Source: an uncultured Dermatophilus sp. (GTDB taxonomy: Bacteria > Actinomycetota > Actinomycetes > Actinomycetales > Dermatophilaceae). From it: a stretch of DNA of 9,353 bases. Of this stretch, positions 1 to 5,801 are shown one piece after another (the stretch's first letter is position 1; every line of letters starts with the position of its first letter). The translations under genes and the position numbers were made by a program. The stretch lies in NCBI GenBank assembly GCA_945876925.1, contig CAMCQD010000045.1, positions 1 through 9,353 of the forward strand, given 5' to 3'. The notes beneath the pieces are model-generated. The model saw nothing but the letters and a program-made list of their open reading frames with translations. It did no database searches and was not told where the DNA came from.

Positions 1-296
1 TGGCCCGCCTGGCCCGGATCCGCGCCTCCCTGCCGCACCTGCACGCCTCGGTGCGCACCTACATCGGGGACGTGGATGACCCGGCGGTGCTGGTCACGTC
101 CCGCCCGCACCCGCTGGGCATCTTCGTCGGGCTGTATAATGTCGCGCCGCGCCCGGCCTCCTGGCCGGCGTACCGGCTCGGCCAGTACGGGCTGACCAGG
201 CCCTACGACGCGCTCACCGGCCTCGACGTGACCGGCGACGGCAGCGGGCAGGTCCGCCTGGCCCCCTACCAGGCCATGTGGATCATTGACCGCTGA
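1..296 (+). CDS. C-terminal fragment of a GH13 (amylosucrase-like) glucan/sucrose enzyme
   Basis: The reading frame is open from base 3 and ends at TGA 294-296, leaving 97 visible residues; the start lies off the left edge. The fragment opens with an Arg/Leu-rich helix (ARLARIRASLPHLHA), as seen where the GH13 barrel passes into the C-terminal beta domain. It then has strand-like segments around VLVTSRPHPLGIFVGLYNV and ends in VRLAPYQAMWIID. A closing 'L-x-PYQ-x-W' strand is typical of the C-terminal domain of alpha-amylase-superfamily enzymes, amylosucrases among them, which make alpha-glucan from sucrose in the cytosol or outside the cell. No catalytic residue is in view, so the exact substrate cannot be told. 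The GntR-type regulator that follows on the same strand may control it, but that is a guess from adjacency. No clear terminator follows; only a 4-bp GAGC/GCTC stem overlaps the stop. Confidence 0.6.
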   Translation, partial: ARLARIRASLPHLHASVRTYIGDVDDPAVLVTSRPHPLGIFVGLYNVAPRPASWPAYRLGQYGLTRPYDALTGLDVTGDGSGQVRLAPYQAMWIIDR

Positions 297-393
297 GCCG
301 GGCTCCCCTCACCCTGCCGTATCCTGTCACCGACTGTCTGCACATCTTTTCCGCCCCGGCGGGAGCGGGCGGGACGAGCTGCGGAGGTGCGCG

Positions 394-1242
394 ATGGCCA
401 GGATGCCCGGTACGGCGGGCTTCACCGGCGGGACGGCCCACGGCGGCGTCCCGCCACGGCGCGGACGCCCGCCGGTGTCCTCCACGCTGCGCGTCACCGA
501 GGCGATGCGCTCAGGGGTAACCAAGCACTCGGCCGAGCGGATGGCCGATCAGCTGGCCCGCGCCCTCAGCGGCGGCATCGAGCAGCAGGGTCTCGCCGCC
601 GGGTCCCCCCTGCCCGGGGAATACGACCTGTGCGAGGAATTCGGCGTATCCCGCACCGTGGTGCGCCAGGCCCTGCGCCAGCTTGAGCGCCGGGGCCTGG
701 TGCAGCGCCGCAAGGGCAAGGGCACCTTCGTCGGCGACGGCAAGACCGGCGAGACGTTCTTCACCTCCCTGGGCGGCCTGCACGCCGAGGTCGCCGCGCG
801 CGGCGGCACGGTCACCAGCGAGGTGCTGCGCCTGGACTGGGAGCCGGCCAGCGCCGCGGTCGCCAAGGCACTGGACACCGGCCTGGGTGACCAGGTGATC
901 GTGCTGGACCGGCTGCGCTACGTCGACGGCGAGCCGTGGTGCTGGGCCACGACCTGGCTGCGGGCCGGGGTGTGGGATGCGATCACCGGAGCCGATCTGA
1001 CCACGGCCTCGCTGTACGGGCTGCTGCGTGACGCCGGGATCGAGCTGGTGAGCGCGCACCGCACGGTCGAGGCCGTGGTCGCCTCCGATGAGCTGGCGGC
1101 CCGGCTGCAGATCAGCGGTAACCCGGCGGTGCTCGTCCTCACCAGCGTCACCTTCGACGCCGGGCAGCGCCCGGTGGAGTTCTTCGTGGCCCGGCACCGG
1201 GGCGATCGCAGCCGGTTCGAGTTCGACGTGCAATCTGCTTAG
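394..1242 (+). CDS. GntR-family transcription regulator with UTRA ligand domain (HutC subfamily)
   Basis: A 282-residue DNA-binding repressor/activator expected to bind an operator as a dimer and respond to a small metabolite. Residues about 46-115 form the winged helix-turn-helix: a first helix (SAERMADQLARALSGGI), then LPGEYDLCEEFGVSRTVVRQALRQLERRGLVQRR and the wing GKGTFV, which is classic GntR. Residues about 135-275 match the UTRA fold that binds sugars or other effectors in HutC-type members. The frame is open back to ATG 286, but ATG 394 is preferred: GGAGG (383-387) lies six bases before it, and 286 would overlap the previous gene. The N-terminal 40 or so residues are low-complexity and rich in Gly, Pro and Arg, longer than usual for the family. 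The stop (TAG 1240-1242) overlaps the stop of the convergent flippase gene. The target is unknown; the upstream GH13 gene, itself or the neighbouring polysaccharide genes are candidates. No obvious operator was seen in 297-393. Confidence 0.9.
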   Translation: MARMPGTAGFTGGTAHGGVPPRRGRPPVSSTLRVTEAMRSGVTKHSAERMADQLARALSGGIEQQGLAAGSPLPGEYDLCEEFGVSRTVVRQALRQLERRGLVQRRKGKGTFVGDGKTGETFFTSLGGLHAEVAARGGTVTSEVLRLDWEPASAAVAKALDTGLGDQVIVLDRLRYVDGEPWCWATTWLRAGVWDAITGADLTTASLYGLLRDAGIELVSAHRTVEAVVASDELAARLQISGNPAVLVLTSVTFDAGQRPVEFFVARHRGDRSRFEFDVQSA

Positions 1243-2732
1243 CCCGCGCGCTGACCCCGCCGGGCCGGGAAGCCCAGCCGCGCCAGCCACTGGCCCCGCT
1301 GGGCGGGCATGACCGCCAGCCACGCCATCACGGCCGCCACCGCCGCCAGGGCGCGTGCCCACCAGGGTGACCCGCCCAGGAGCGCGATAGCGGCGGCGAT
1401 CCCCGCGACCGCGCCGGCCAGCGTGCCCAGCACAGGCCACCAGCGCAGCCGCCACAGGTACCAGGCGCGCACGATGGCGTAACCGCCGGTGGTAGCCACC
1501 CCGGCGAGGTACCCGGCGGCGACCCCGTGCACGCCCAGCGCGTGCGGGGCGGCGGCCAGCGACCACACCAGGCCCGCCACCGCCAGCCCGGCCAGGCTGG
1601 CCGCGGCGGTCTCGGCGATCCCGCGCGGGCGCCCGGAGGTGATCGCGTTCACGCACGGCACCGCGATCATCGAGACCAGCACGGCCAGCAGCAGCATGGT
1701 CAGCAGGCTGGCGCTGGCAGCGAAGCCCGGCCCGTAGGCCAGCTCCACCACCTCGGGGGCCAGCAGCGCCAGCCCGGCCACGAGGGGGACCACGAGGAAC
1801 GCCAGTCCTCTCACGCCCCGGTCGAGCTGGGCGCGCACGGCTGCGGCGTCACCCCGGCCGGACGCCTCGGCCATGCTCGGGTACAGCACCAGCGACAGCG
1901 CCCCGGACAGCAGGGTCAGCGGCATGGCCAGGCTGCTCGCGGCCGAGTAGGTGCCCGCCTCGGCGTCCCCGAGCCGGGCGGCCACGATCACCGAGAGCTG
2001 CACCAGCCCCGCCGAGGCGATCGTGCCCAGCGAGCCGAAGAACACGAACGCGTCGATCTCCCGGGACAGCGCCCGCCCGGCGGCGGTGCCCGGACCCGGG
2101 CCCCACGGCCAGCACGCCAGGGTGAGCAGCAGGTAGCCAGCTGCCAGCGGCAGCAGCAGCCGCAGATCGCGCACTCCCGCCGCCAGGGCCGCGGCCAGGC
2201 CGGCCACCCCGAGGGCGGACAGGCCGATGTCCCAGGTGACCACCCTGGTGACCGCGCCGGCTCCGTAGTGCACGCCGCGGGTGTACTGCTGCCCGGCCAG
2301 CCCGGCGAGGAACACCGCGACGCACGCGGCCTGGCCCGGGCCAACGCCCCGGGCCAGGGACACCGGCACGCTCAGCGCCGCCAGCAGCCCGGTGGACACG
2401 AGAAACGCCCGGCCCAGATGACGCGCGACGGCGTCGATCTCGGCGGGGTCACCGCGTCCGCGGGCGCGGGCCAGGAAACGCGCAGCGGCCTGGCCGCTGG
2501 TAGCCGGCCACAGCAGGATCGCGAAGGCGGCCGTGGCCTGGCCGGCTGCGACCACGCCGAGCACGGCCGCCCCGGCGACCCGCCCGATGAGCAGGTTCAC
2601 CGCCAGCCGCAGTCCGCCCTGGAAGGCCAGCCCGGCGAAACTGATCATCCCGCGGCGAGTGAGCGAACCGCCGCCGGGAGCGTGCAGGTCGACCGGGGCC
2701 AGCAGCCCGGGCCGGCCCCGCCGGCGGCTCAT
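1239..2732 (-). CDS. Wzx-like polysaccharide flippase (MOP exporter superfamily)
   Basis: A 497-residue, strongly hydrophobic protein with about 12-14 predicted membrane helices, the usual size and layout for lipid-linked oligosaccharide flippases of the MOP superfamily. The start is MSRRRGRPGLL, a basic cytosolic tail, then a first helix around GMISFAGLAFQGGLRLAVNLLIGRVAG. A middle loop (ALSREIDAFVFFGSLGTIASAGLVQ) and the segment YSAASSLAMPLTLLSGALSLVLYPSMAEA resemble the seventh-eighth helix region of Wzx/MurJ-type proteins. The expected role is to turn undecaprenyl-PP-linked repeat units from the inner to the outer membrane face. ATG 2732 overlaps the stop of the upstream glycosyltransferase by four bases (ATGA), so translation is probably coupled; the Shine-Dalgarno (AGGA) is weak. 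The gene meets the GntR gene tail to tail with a 4-base overlap and no room for a terminator. An exporter of another polymer in the same superfamily cannot be excluded. Confidence 0.88.
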   Translation of the reverse strand: MSRRRGRPGLLAPVDLHAPGGGSLTRRGMISFAGLAFQGGLRLAVNLLIGRVAGAAVLGVVAAGQATAAFAILLWPATSGQAAARFLARARGRGDPAEIDAVARHLGRAFLVSTGLLAALSVPVSLARGVGPGQAACVAVFLAGLAGQQYTRGVHYGAGAVTRVVTWDIGLSALGVAGLAAALAAGVRDLRLLLPLAAGYLLLTLACWPWGPGPGTAAGRALSREIDAFVFFGSLGTIASAGLVQLSVIVAARLGDAEAGTYSAASSLAMPLTLLSGALSLVLYPSMAEASGRGDAAAVRAQLDRGVRGLAFLVVPLVAGLALLAPEVVELAYGPGFAASASLLTMLLLAVLVSMIAVPCVNAITSGRPRGIAETAAASLAGLAVAGLVWSLAAAPHALGVHGVAAGYLAGVATTGGYAIVRAWYLWRLRWWPVLGTLAGAVAGIAAAIALLGGSPWWARALAAVAAVMAWLAVMPAQRGQWLARLGFPARRGQRAG

Positions 2733-3976
2733 CGGCGCATCCTGCCCGCGACGGCGCCGGACAGCACCGCCAGCTCGGCCGCCACGACCGCCTCCCAGGA
2801 GGACCCGGCCACGTGCGCGGCCATCTCCCCGGGGGCGGGCGGGTCGTCGAGCACGTCGAGCACGCGGCCGGCGAAGGCCGCCGCGATCCGGCGCTCGTCA
2901 CGCTCCCCGGCTGTGGCCACGAGCGCCCGCTCGTCGAGCACGGCCTCGGGCAGCCCGCCCACTGCGGCGGCCACTACCGGGGTGCCGGCGGCGTAGGCCT
3001 CGGTGACGACGCACCCCCACCCCTCGCTGCGGCTCGGCACGAGCAGCACGTCAGCCGCCGCCATCAGCTCGGCCACCCGCGCTTGCGGCACCCGGCCGAG
3101 CAAGCTGACCCGATCCCCCAGGCGGCTGCGCAGCCGGGGGGCTTCCGGGCCGTCCCCGGCGACCACCAGCCGGGTTCCCGGGCGGCGGGCGGCGACCTGC
3201 TCGACGATCCCGGCGAGCCGGTCGGCTCCCTTGGCCGGCAGCAGGTTCCCGGCGAACAGCAGCCTCGGCCCGGCACCGGGCCCGCGGGCCGGGCGCGCGG
3301 CGGGGGTGAACAGGCCCAGGTCGGCCCCGTTGGGAATGACGTGGCTGCGCTCACGCGGCGCGCCCAGTGCCAGCGCGCGCTCCCGCAGCGCCCCGGAGAC
3401 GTAGATGGTCGCTGAGGCACCGGCCAGCGTGGCCGCCGCGTCAGCCGGCCCGGCGGCCATGGCCACGGTGACGTCACTGCCGTGCATCGACACCACGAAC
3501 GGGATGCCCAGGCGGGCGGCCACCTGCCGGGCCACTTCCCCCGCCGGCAGGGCGTACATGCCGTGGGCGTGCACCACGTCGAATCGTTCCCGGCCGCAGC
3601 CCGCCCCCGGGCCCGCGGGGCGCTCCAGGACCGCCAGCACCCCGGTCACGGCGCGGGCCAGGGCAGCCCCGGGGCGGCGTCCGCGCCGCCCGGCGAGCAC
3701 GTCCGGCAGGCCCCAGCGCACCGGCACCGCCTCCCAGCCCAGGGACTGGCCGGCCCCGGGTGCCAGGGCCAGGCCGCGCCCGCTGGCACCTCCGCCGGCG
3801 CGCCGGATCACCTCAGCGGGGCGGGTGTATCCGGGAACCAGCGCCATCGCCCGCACGCTCACCGCCGGATCTGCCGCCAGGCAGCGCAGCCGCGCGCTCA
3901 GGTAGGTGGCCGAGCTGGGCGCTGCCGCGCTGGGGTAGGAGTTCGCCAGGAAGAGGATGCGCACCGCCAGGGCCAT
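2729..3976 (-). CDS. GT4-family (GT-B fold) glycosyltransferase
   Basis: A 415-residue retaining glycosyltransferase of the GT4 type, expected to move a sugar from a nucleotide sugar onto a growing lipid-linked glycan at the cytosolic membrane face. The N-terminal Rossmann half begins VRILFLANSYPSAAAPSSATYLSARL and contains VVHAHGMYALPAGE and VVSMHGSDV. The linker region has HVIPNGADLGLF, and the C-terminal half has LLFAGNLLPAKGADRL and VVAGDGPE. The donor-site E-x7-E motif is intact as E318-GWGCVVT-E326, followed by GTPVVAAAVGGLPE. ATG 3976 gives a natural start (MALAVRILFLANSYP). The frame is open back to ATG 4042, but the extra 22 residues look unlike the family and overlap a repeat pair that looks regulatory. 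No good Shine-Dalgarno is present at any candidate; GTG 3963 is another option. It is the first gene of a two-gene operon with the flippase and is divergent from the co-polymerase gene. The sugar and acceptor cannot be read from sequence. Confidence 0.92.
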   Translation of the reverse strand: MALAVRILFLANSYPSAAAPSSATYLSARLRCLAADPAVSVRAMALVPGYTRPAEVIRRAGGGASGRGLALAPGAGQSLGWEAVPVRWGLPDVLAGRRGRRPGAALARAVTGVLAVLERPAGPGAGCGRERFDVVHAHGMYALPAGEVARQVAARLGIPFVVSMHGSDVTVAMAAGPADAAATLAGASATIYVSGALRERALALGAPRERSHVIPNGADLGLFTPAARPARGPGAGPRLLFAGNLLPAKGADRLAGIVEQVAARRPGTRLVVAGDGPEAPRLRSRLGDRVSLLGRVPQARVAELMAAADVLLVPSRSEGWGCVVTEAYAAGTPVVAAAVGGLPEAVLDERALVATAGERDERRIAAAFAGRVLDVLDDPPAPGEMAAHVAGSSWEAVVAAELAVLSGAVAGRMRR

Positions 3977-3995
3977 TCCGTTCGATGGGCTTTCA

Positions 3996-4045
3996 TGAGC
4001 ACAGATGACCATTGATAAGCACTGCTGAGCACCAATGTGCATTGA
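3996..4045. promoter_or_regulatory. Two 20-bp direct repeats, 30 bp apart; candidate operator
   Basis: TGAGCACAGATGACCATTGA (3996-4015) and TGAGCACCAATGTGCATTGA (4026-4045) match at 16 of 20 positions and begin exactly 30 bp apart, close to three helical turns. Each unit carries an ATG-NN-CAT core; in the second this grows to the palindrome CAATG-TG-CATTG (4033-4044). The pair lies 20 to 69 bases upstream of the proposed start of the GT4 gene, in a stretch clearly less GC-rich than its surroundings. This spacing and symmetry suggest binding by a protein on one face of the helix. Which regulator binds is unknown; assignment as an operator is inference. Confidence 0.45.
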
Positions 4046-4059
4046 ATGCCACCACGATC

Positions 4060-4131
4060 AATCGGATCTGGTACCGGTGCGCGCCCCCGGCGCTGACTAG
4101 CCGCGCCCCCTGCTCCGGCCCGGATCCGATT
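4060..4131. repeat. 12-bp inverted repeat with 48-bp spacer
   Basis: AATCGGATCTGG (4060-4071) is the reverse complement of CCGGATCCGATT (4120-4131) except for one position, which in RNA would be a G-U pair. The spacer contains a smaller CGGC/GCCG stem, so a branched structure is possible in a transcript of either strand. It lies in the middle of the divergent control region, just beyond the direct repeats. Function unknown; it could be a second binding site or part of a leader RNA. Confidence 0.35.
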
Positions 4132-4175
4132 CCAGGGTAGAGCCGCCGTACGGGCCCGCCGCACAGCCACCCCGG

Positions 4176-4184
4176 ATATATATA
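4176..4184 (+). promoter_or_regulatory. AT-only patch, possible -10 region
   Basis: ATATATATA in an otherwise very GC-rich region is the only such patch in the window. It could serve as a -10 element (TATATA) on either strand. No -35 hexamer resembling TTGACA is found 16-18 bp away on either strand. If used on the plus strand, transcription would begin near 4190, just before the hairpin at 4213-4255 and about 350 bases before the co-polymerase start. Confidence 0.25.
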
Positions 4185-4212
4185 GAGGCACTATGTGCAG
4201 ACACACGGCCGG

Positions 4213-4255
4213 GGTGCGCAAAGGGCGGCGCAAGGCAGGAACCGCCATGCGCACC
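4213..4255 (+). promoter_or_regulatory. 13-bp stem hairpin in the presumed leader
   Basis: GGTGCGCA (4213-4220) pairs perfectly with TGCGCACC (4248-4255). Inside, GGCGG (4224-4228) pairs with CCGCC (4242-4246), with a small AAG/A internal loop between the stems and a 13-base loop holding CAAGGCAGGAA. The loop contains an AGGA-like sequence. There is no U-run after it, so it is not a textbook terminator. A regulatory or protein-binding leader hairpin is likelier. Confidence 0.45.
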
Positions 4256-4530
4256 AGGGCGTTCGCCTCAATAGCGACTAGTCCGCCCACCACGCCTAGC
4301 TGGACGGGTGACACAGTCCGGTACGCTGAAGGCCGTCGAAAGGGTAGCTGGCTGGGCGGTTTCCCTCCGATCGTGCGAATCGCACGGGCCCGGTTCCCGG
4401 ACGACATACCGGATGACCCCGGGTTTACGCTGATGCGGAATCCGGGAGGGACCCGGGTAACCCGCCCGCGGACCAGGTCGCCGAGGGGGACGCGCGGCGG
4501 ACGGCCGGTACAACACCGACGCATTGACTG

Positions 4531-4537
4531 AAGGGGG
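4531..4537 (+). promoter_or_regulatory. Shine-Dalgarno that sets the co-polymerase start
   Basis: AAGGGGG directly touches an ATG at 4538, which is too close for initiation, but is six bases from GTG 4544 in the same frame. This makes GTG 4544 (MANLAVTN) the likely start and removes two residues from the longest reading. Confidence 0.6.
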
Positions 4538-4543
4538 ATGCAC

Positions 4544-5689
4544 GTGGCCAACCTGGCCGTAACGAACATCGATCCGTGGGGTCGCTCGCTCGGCGAGACC
4601 CTGCGCCGCTGGTGGTGGATTCCCGCCGCTTTCGCGCTGGTGGGTGCGGTCATCGGCGGCATGGTCGGAGCGGGATCGCCGAGTTCCTCGACGTCGCTGC
4701 TGCGAATCCAGTCCACCGCGTCCAACGGCGATGGCCTGACCCAGGCATCGCAGAGCGCGCTCACCGAGCTGGGCACCTCCGAGGTGTACACCCGGGCCGC
4801 CCAGCAGATCGGTACCACCGAAGCCGAGCTGCGCAGCCGGACCAAGCTGTCGGCCGTCTCCTCCTCCCTCATCCTGCAGGTCGAGGTCTCCGCGCCGAGC
4901 GCCGAGCAGGCGGTCCGGGACACCAACGCGGTCGCCCAGGCCGGCGTCACGGTCAGCAGTACCCGGGTGAACAGCCAGCTGCAGGCGATGACCGACTCCA
5001 CGAGCCAGCTGCTCACCCGTTCGCGGCTGACCTCCACCGAGGCCGAGGCACAGCGCGTCGGACGGCTCGGCTCCGCCCTGGCCGACAGCCAGTCCGCCCT
5101 GATCGCCCAGAGCGGCCAGCTGACCGTGCTCCAGCCGGCCACCGCCGACAGCGTGGTGTCGACCTCCCGGGTGATCCTCATCGTGTTCGGCGCGGTCGGC
5201 GCCGGGCTCGTCGGCGCCGCGCTCACGCTGTTCTTCGGCGGCCGCCGCGGCCGGATGAACAAGCTCGGCGAGATGCGCCGCCTGTACCCGAACCTCGAAT
5301 TCATCCCGGCCCGCGACGTGCCCGCCGTGCTCAGCATGGAGGTGCCCACCCCGGACCGCGTCGTCATCACCGGCGTGCGCGCCCCGGTCGCCGCGGTGCG
5401 CAGCCTGATCGACCCCGTCGCCGAGGGCCTCAAGGCCGCCGGGCGCGACATCATGGTCACCCAGAACGTCGCCAAGTACGGCGCCTCGCAATCCAACCCG
5501 AACCGCGCCAAGAGCGGCCCGACGACCGTGCTCGAGACGGGGCTGTCGACCGCTATCGTCAAGCGCGTGGCCCGTGACCCCGACGCCGTGCTCATGGTCC
5601 TGGTCCGGCCGCACAAGACGCGCTTCGAGTGGCTCGACGAGTTCTCCGGGCAGTTCGGTGACCGCACCTACATCGTCGTTGACAACTGA
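4544..5689 (+). CDS. Wzz-like polysaccharide co-polymerase with degenerate BY-kinase-like C-terminal domain
   Basis: A 381-residue membrane protein expected to set chain length with the Wzy polymerase. Residues 1-23 are cytosolic and basic (LGETLRRW), and TM1 is about 24-43. An outer domain of about 165 residues, rich in Ser, Thr, Gln and Ala, is probably helical. TM2 is about 210-231 (VILIVFGAVGAGLVGAALTLFF). The tail, 232-381, follows the order of a bacterial tyrosine (BY) kinase domain but has lost its motifs. At 273-287, VVITGVRAPVAAVRS stands where Walker A (GEGKS) is expected. RDIMVTQNVAK (301-311) stands where the Walker A' LLVDADLR is expected. VLETGLS (329-335) takes the place of Walker B DTPP. 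DAVLMVLVRPHKTR (347-360) and the final IVVDN fit the last strands. There is no tyrosine-rich tail. The proline-rich motif usual before TM2 is also missing. It leads an operon with the polymerase and GT2. The pseudokinase reading is inference from motif order. Confidence 0.8.
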   Translation: MANLAVTNIDPWGRSLGETLRRWWWIPAAFALVGAVIGGMVGAGSPSSSTSLLRIQSTASNGDGLTQASQSALTELGTSEVYTRAAQQIGTTEAELRSRTKLSAVSSSLILQVEVSAPSAEQAVRDTNAVAQAGVTVSSTRVNSQLQAMTDSTSQLLTRSRLTSTEAEAQRVGRLGSALADSQSALIAQSGQLTVLQPATADSVVSTSRVILIVFGAVGAGLVGAALTLFFGGRRGRMNKLGEMRRLYPNLEFIPARDVPAVLSMEVPTPDRVVITGVRAPVAAVRSLIDPVAEGLKAAGRDIMVTQNVAKYGASQSNPNRAKSGPTTVLETGLSTAIVKRVARDPDAVLMVLVRPHKTRFEWLDEFSGQFGDRTYIVVDN

Positions 5690-5694
5690 CCGCC

Positions 5695-5726
5695 CGCTGC
5701 TGCCCCGCCCCGGCGGGGCAGCAGCG
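5695..5726 (+). terminator. 15-bp hairpin between co-polymerase and polymerase genes
   Basis: CGCTGCTGCCCCGCC (5695-5709) is exactly complementary to GGCGGGGCAGCAGCG (5712-5726), with only CC between them; in RNA the innermost pair would open to a 4-base loop. It begins five bases after the co-polymerase stop. There is no T-run downstream (CGTGCGGGCC follows), so it is either a U-less terminator of the sort proposed in actinomycetes, a partial attenuator, or an mRNA-stabilising 3' structure that makes more co-polymerase than polymerase message. Confidence 0.5.
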
Positions 5727-5801
5727 CGTGCGGGCCGTACCGGACTCGGGCTCCGGGACGGCTCCGGCGAAGGCGGGCGGCCGCGCACGCCAGTGAACGC
5801 G

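Larger units (their letters stand above)
4190..4543 (+). other. Long non-coding, probably structured leader before the co-polymerase gene
   Basis: About 350 bases with no convincing gene: the one open frame of some size (4193-4531) has third-position GC near 70 percent, far below the neighbouring genes, and an Arg/Pro-rich product without family features. The stretch holds several stems: 4213-4255 (listed separately); CGTGCG-AAT-CGCACG at 4372-4386; and ATCCGGG/CCCGGGT at 4440-4458. The right arm of the last could instead pair with CCCCGGGT near 4417-4424, giving two exclusive folds. I could not match it to a known riboswitch: the conserved blocks I remember for the c-di-AMP, c-di-GMP-I, cobalamin, SAM and guanidine classes are absent. 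Whether it is transcribed is inferred from the position of the AT patch and the gene. Confidence 0.35.

Noticed and set aside
286..393. Upstream start of the GntR gene at ATG 286
   Set aside because: It would overlap the preceding gene; ATG 394 has a well-placed GGAGG.
511..1656. 381-codon minus-strand frame over the GntR regulator
   Set aside because: Low-complexity Arg/Gly/Ala product with no domain; the plus strand encodes an intact GntR/UTRA protein.
3977..4042. N-terminal extension of the GT4 gene to ATG 4042 or ATG 4012
   Set aside because: The added residues do not resemble the family, there is no Shine-Dalgarno, and the DNA carries the direct repeats.
4260..4460. Possible c-di-GMP-I or c-di-AMP riboswitch before an exopolysaccharide operon
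   Set aside because: Fragments such as GAAAGGGTAGCTGG recall the c-di-GMP-I class, but the conserved blocks of both classes, as I remember them, are not present in order.
4193..4531. 112-codon open frame on the plus strand before the co-polymerase gene, with AGAGG a few bases upstream
   Set aside because: Third-position GC is far lower than in the true genes, the product is an Arg/Pro-rich string with no fold features, and it covers stable RNA stems. Treated as leader, though a small peptide cannot be fully excluded.
3898..5667. Very long open frame on the minus strand antisense to the co-polymerase gene (589 codons)
   Set aside because: High GC content makes stop-free antisense frames common. 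The product has no recognisable domain and the plus-strand protein is clearly a membrane co-polymerase.
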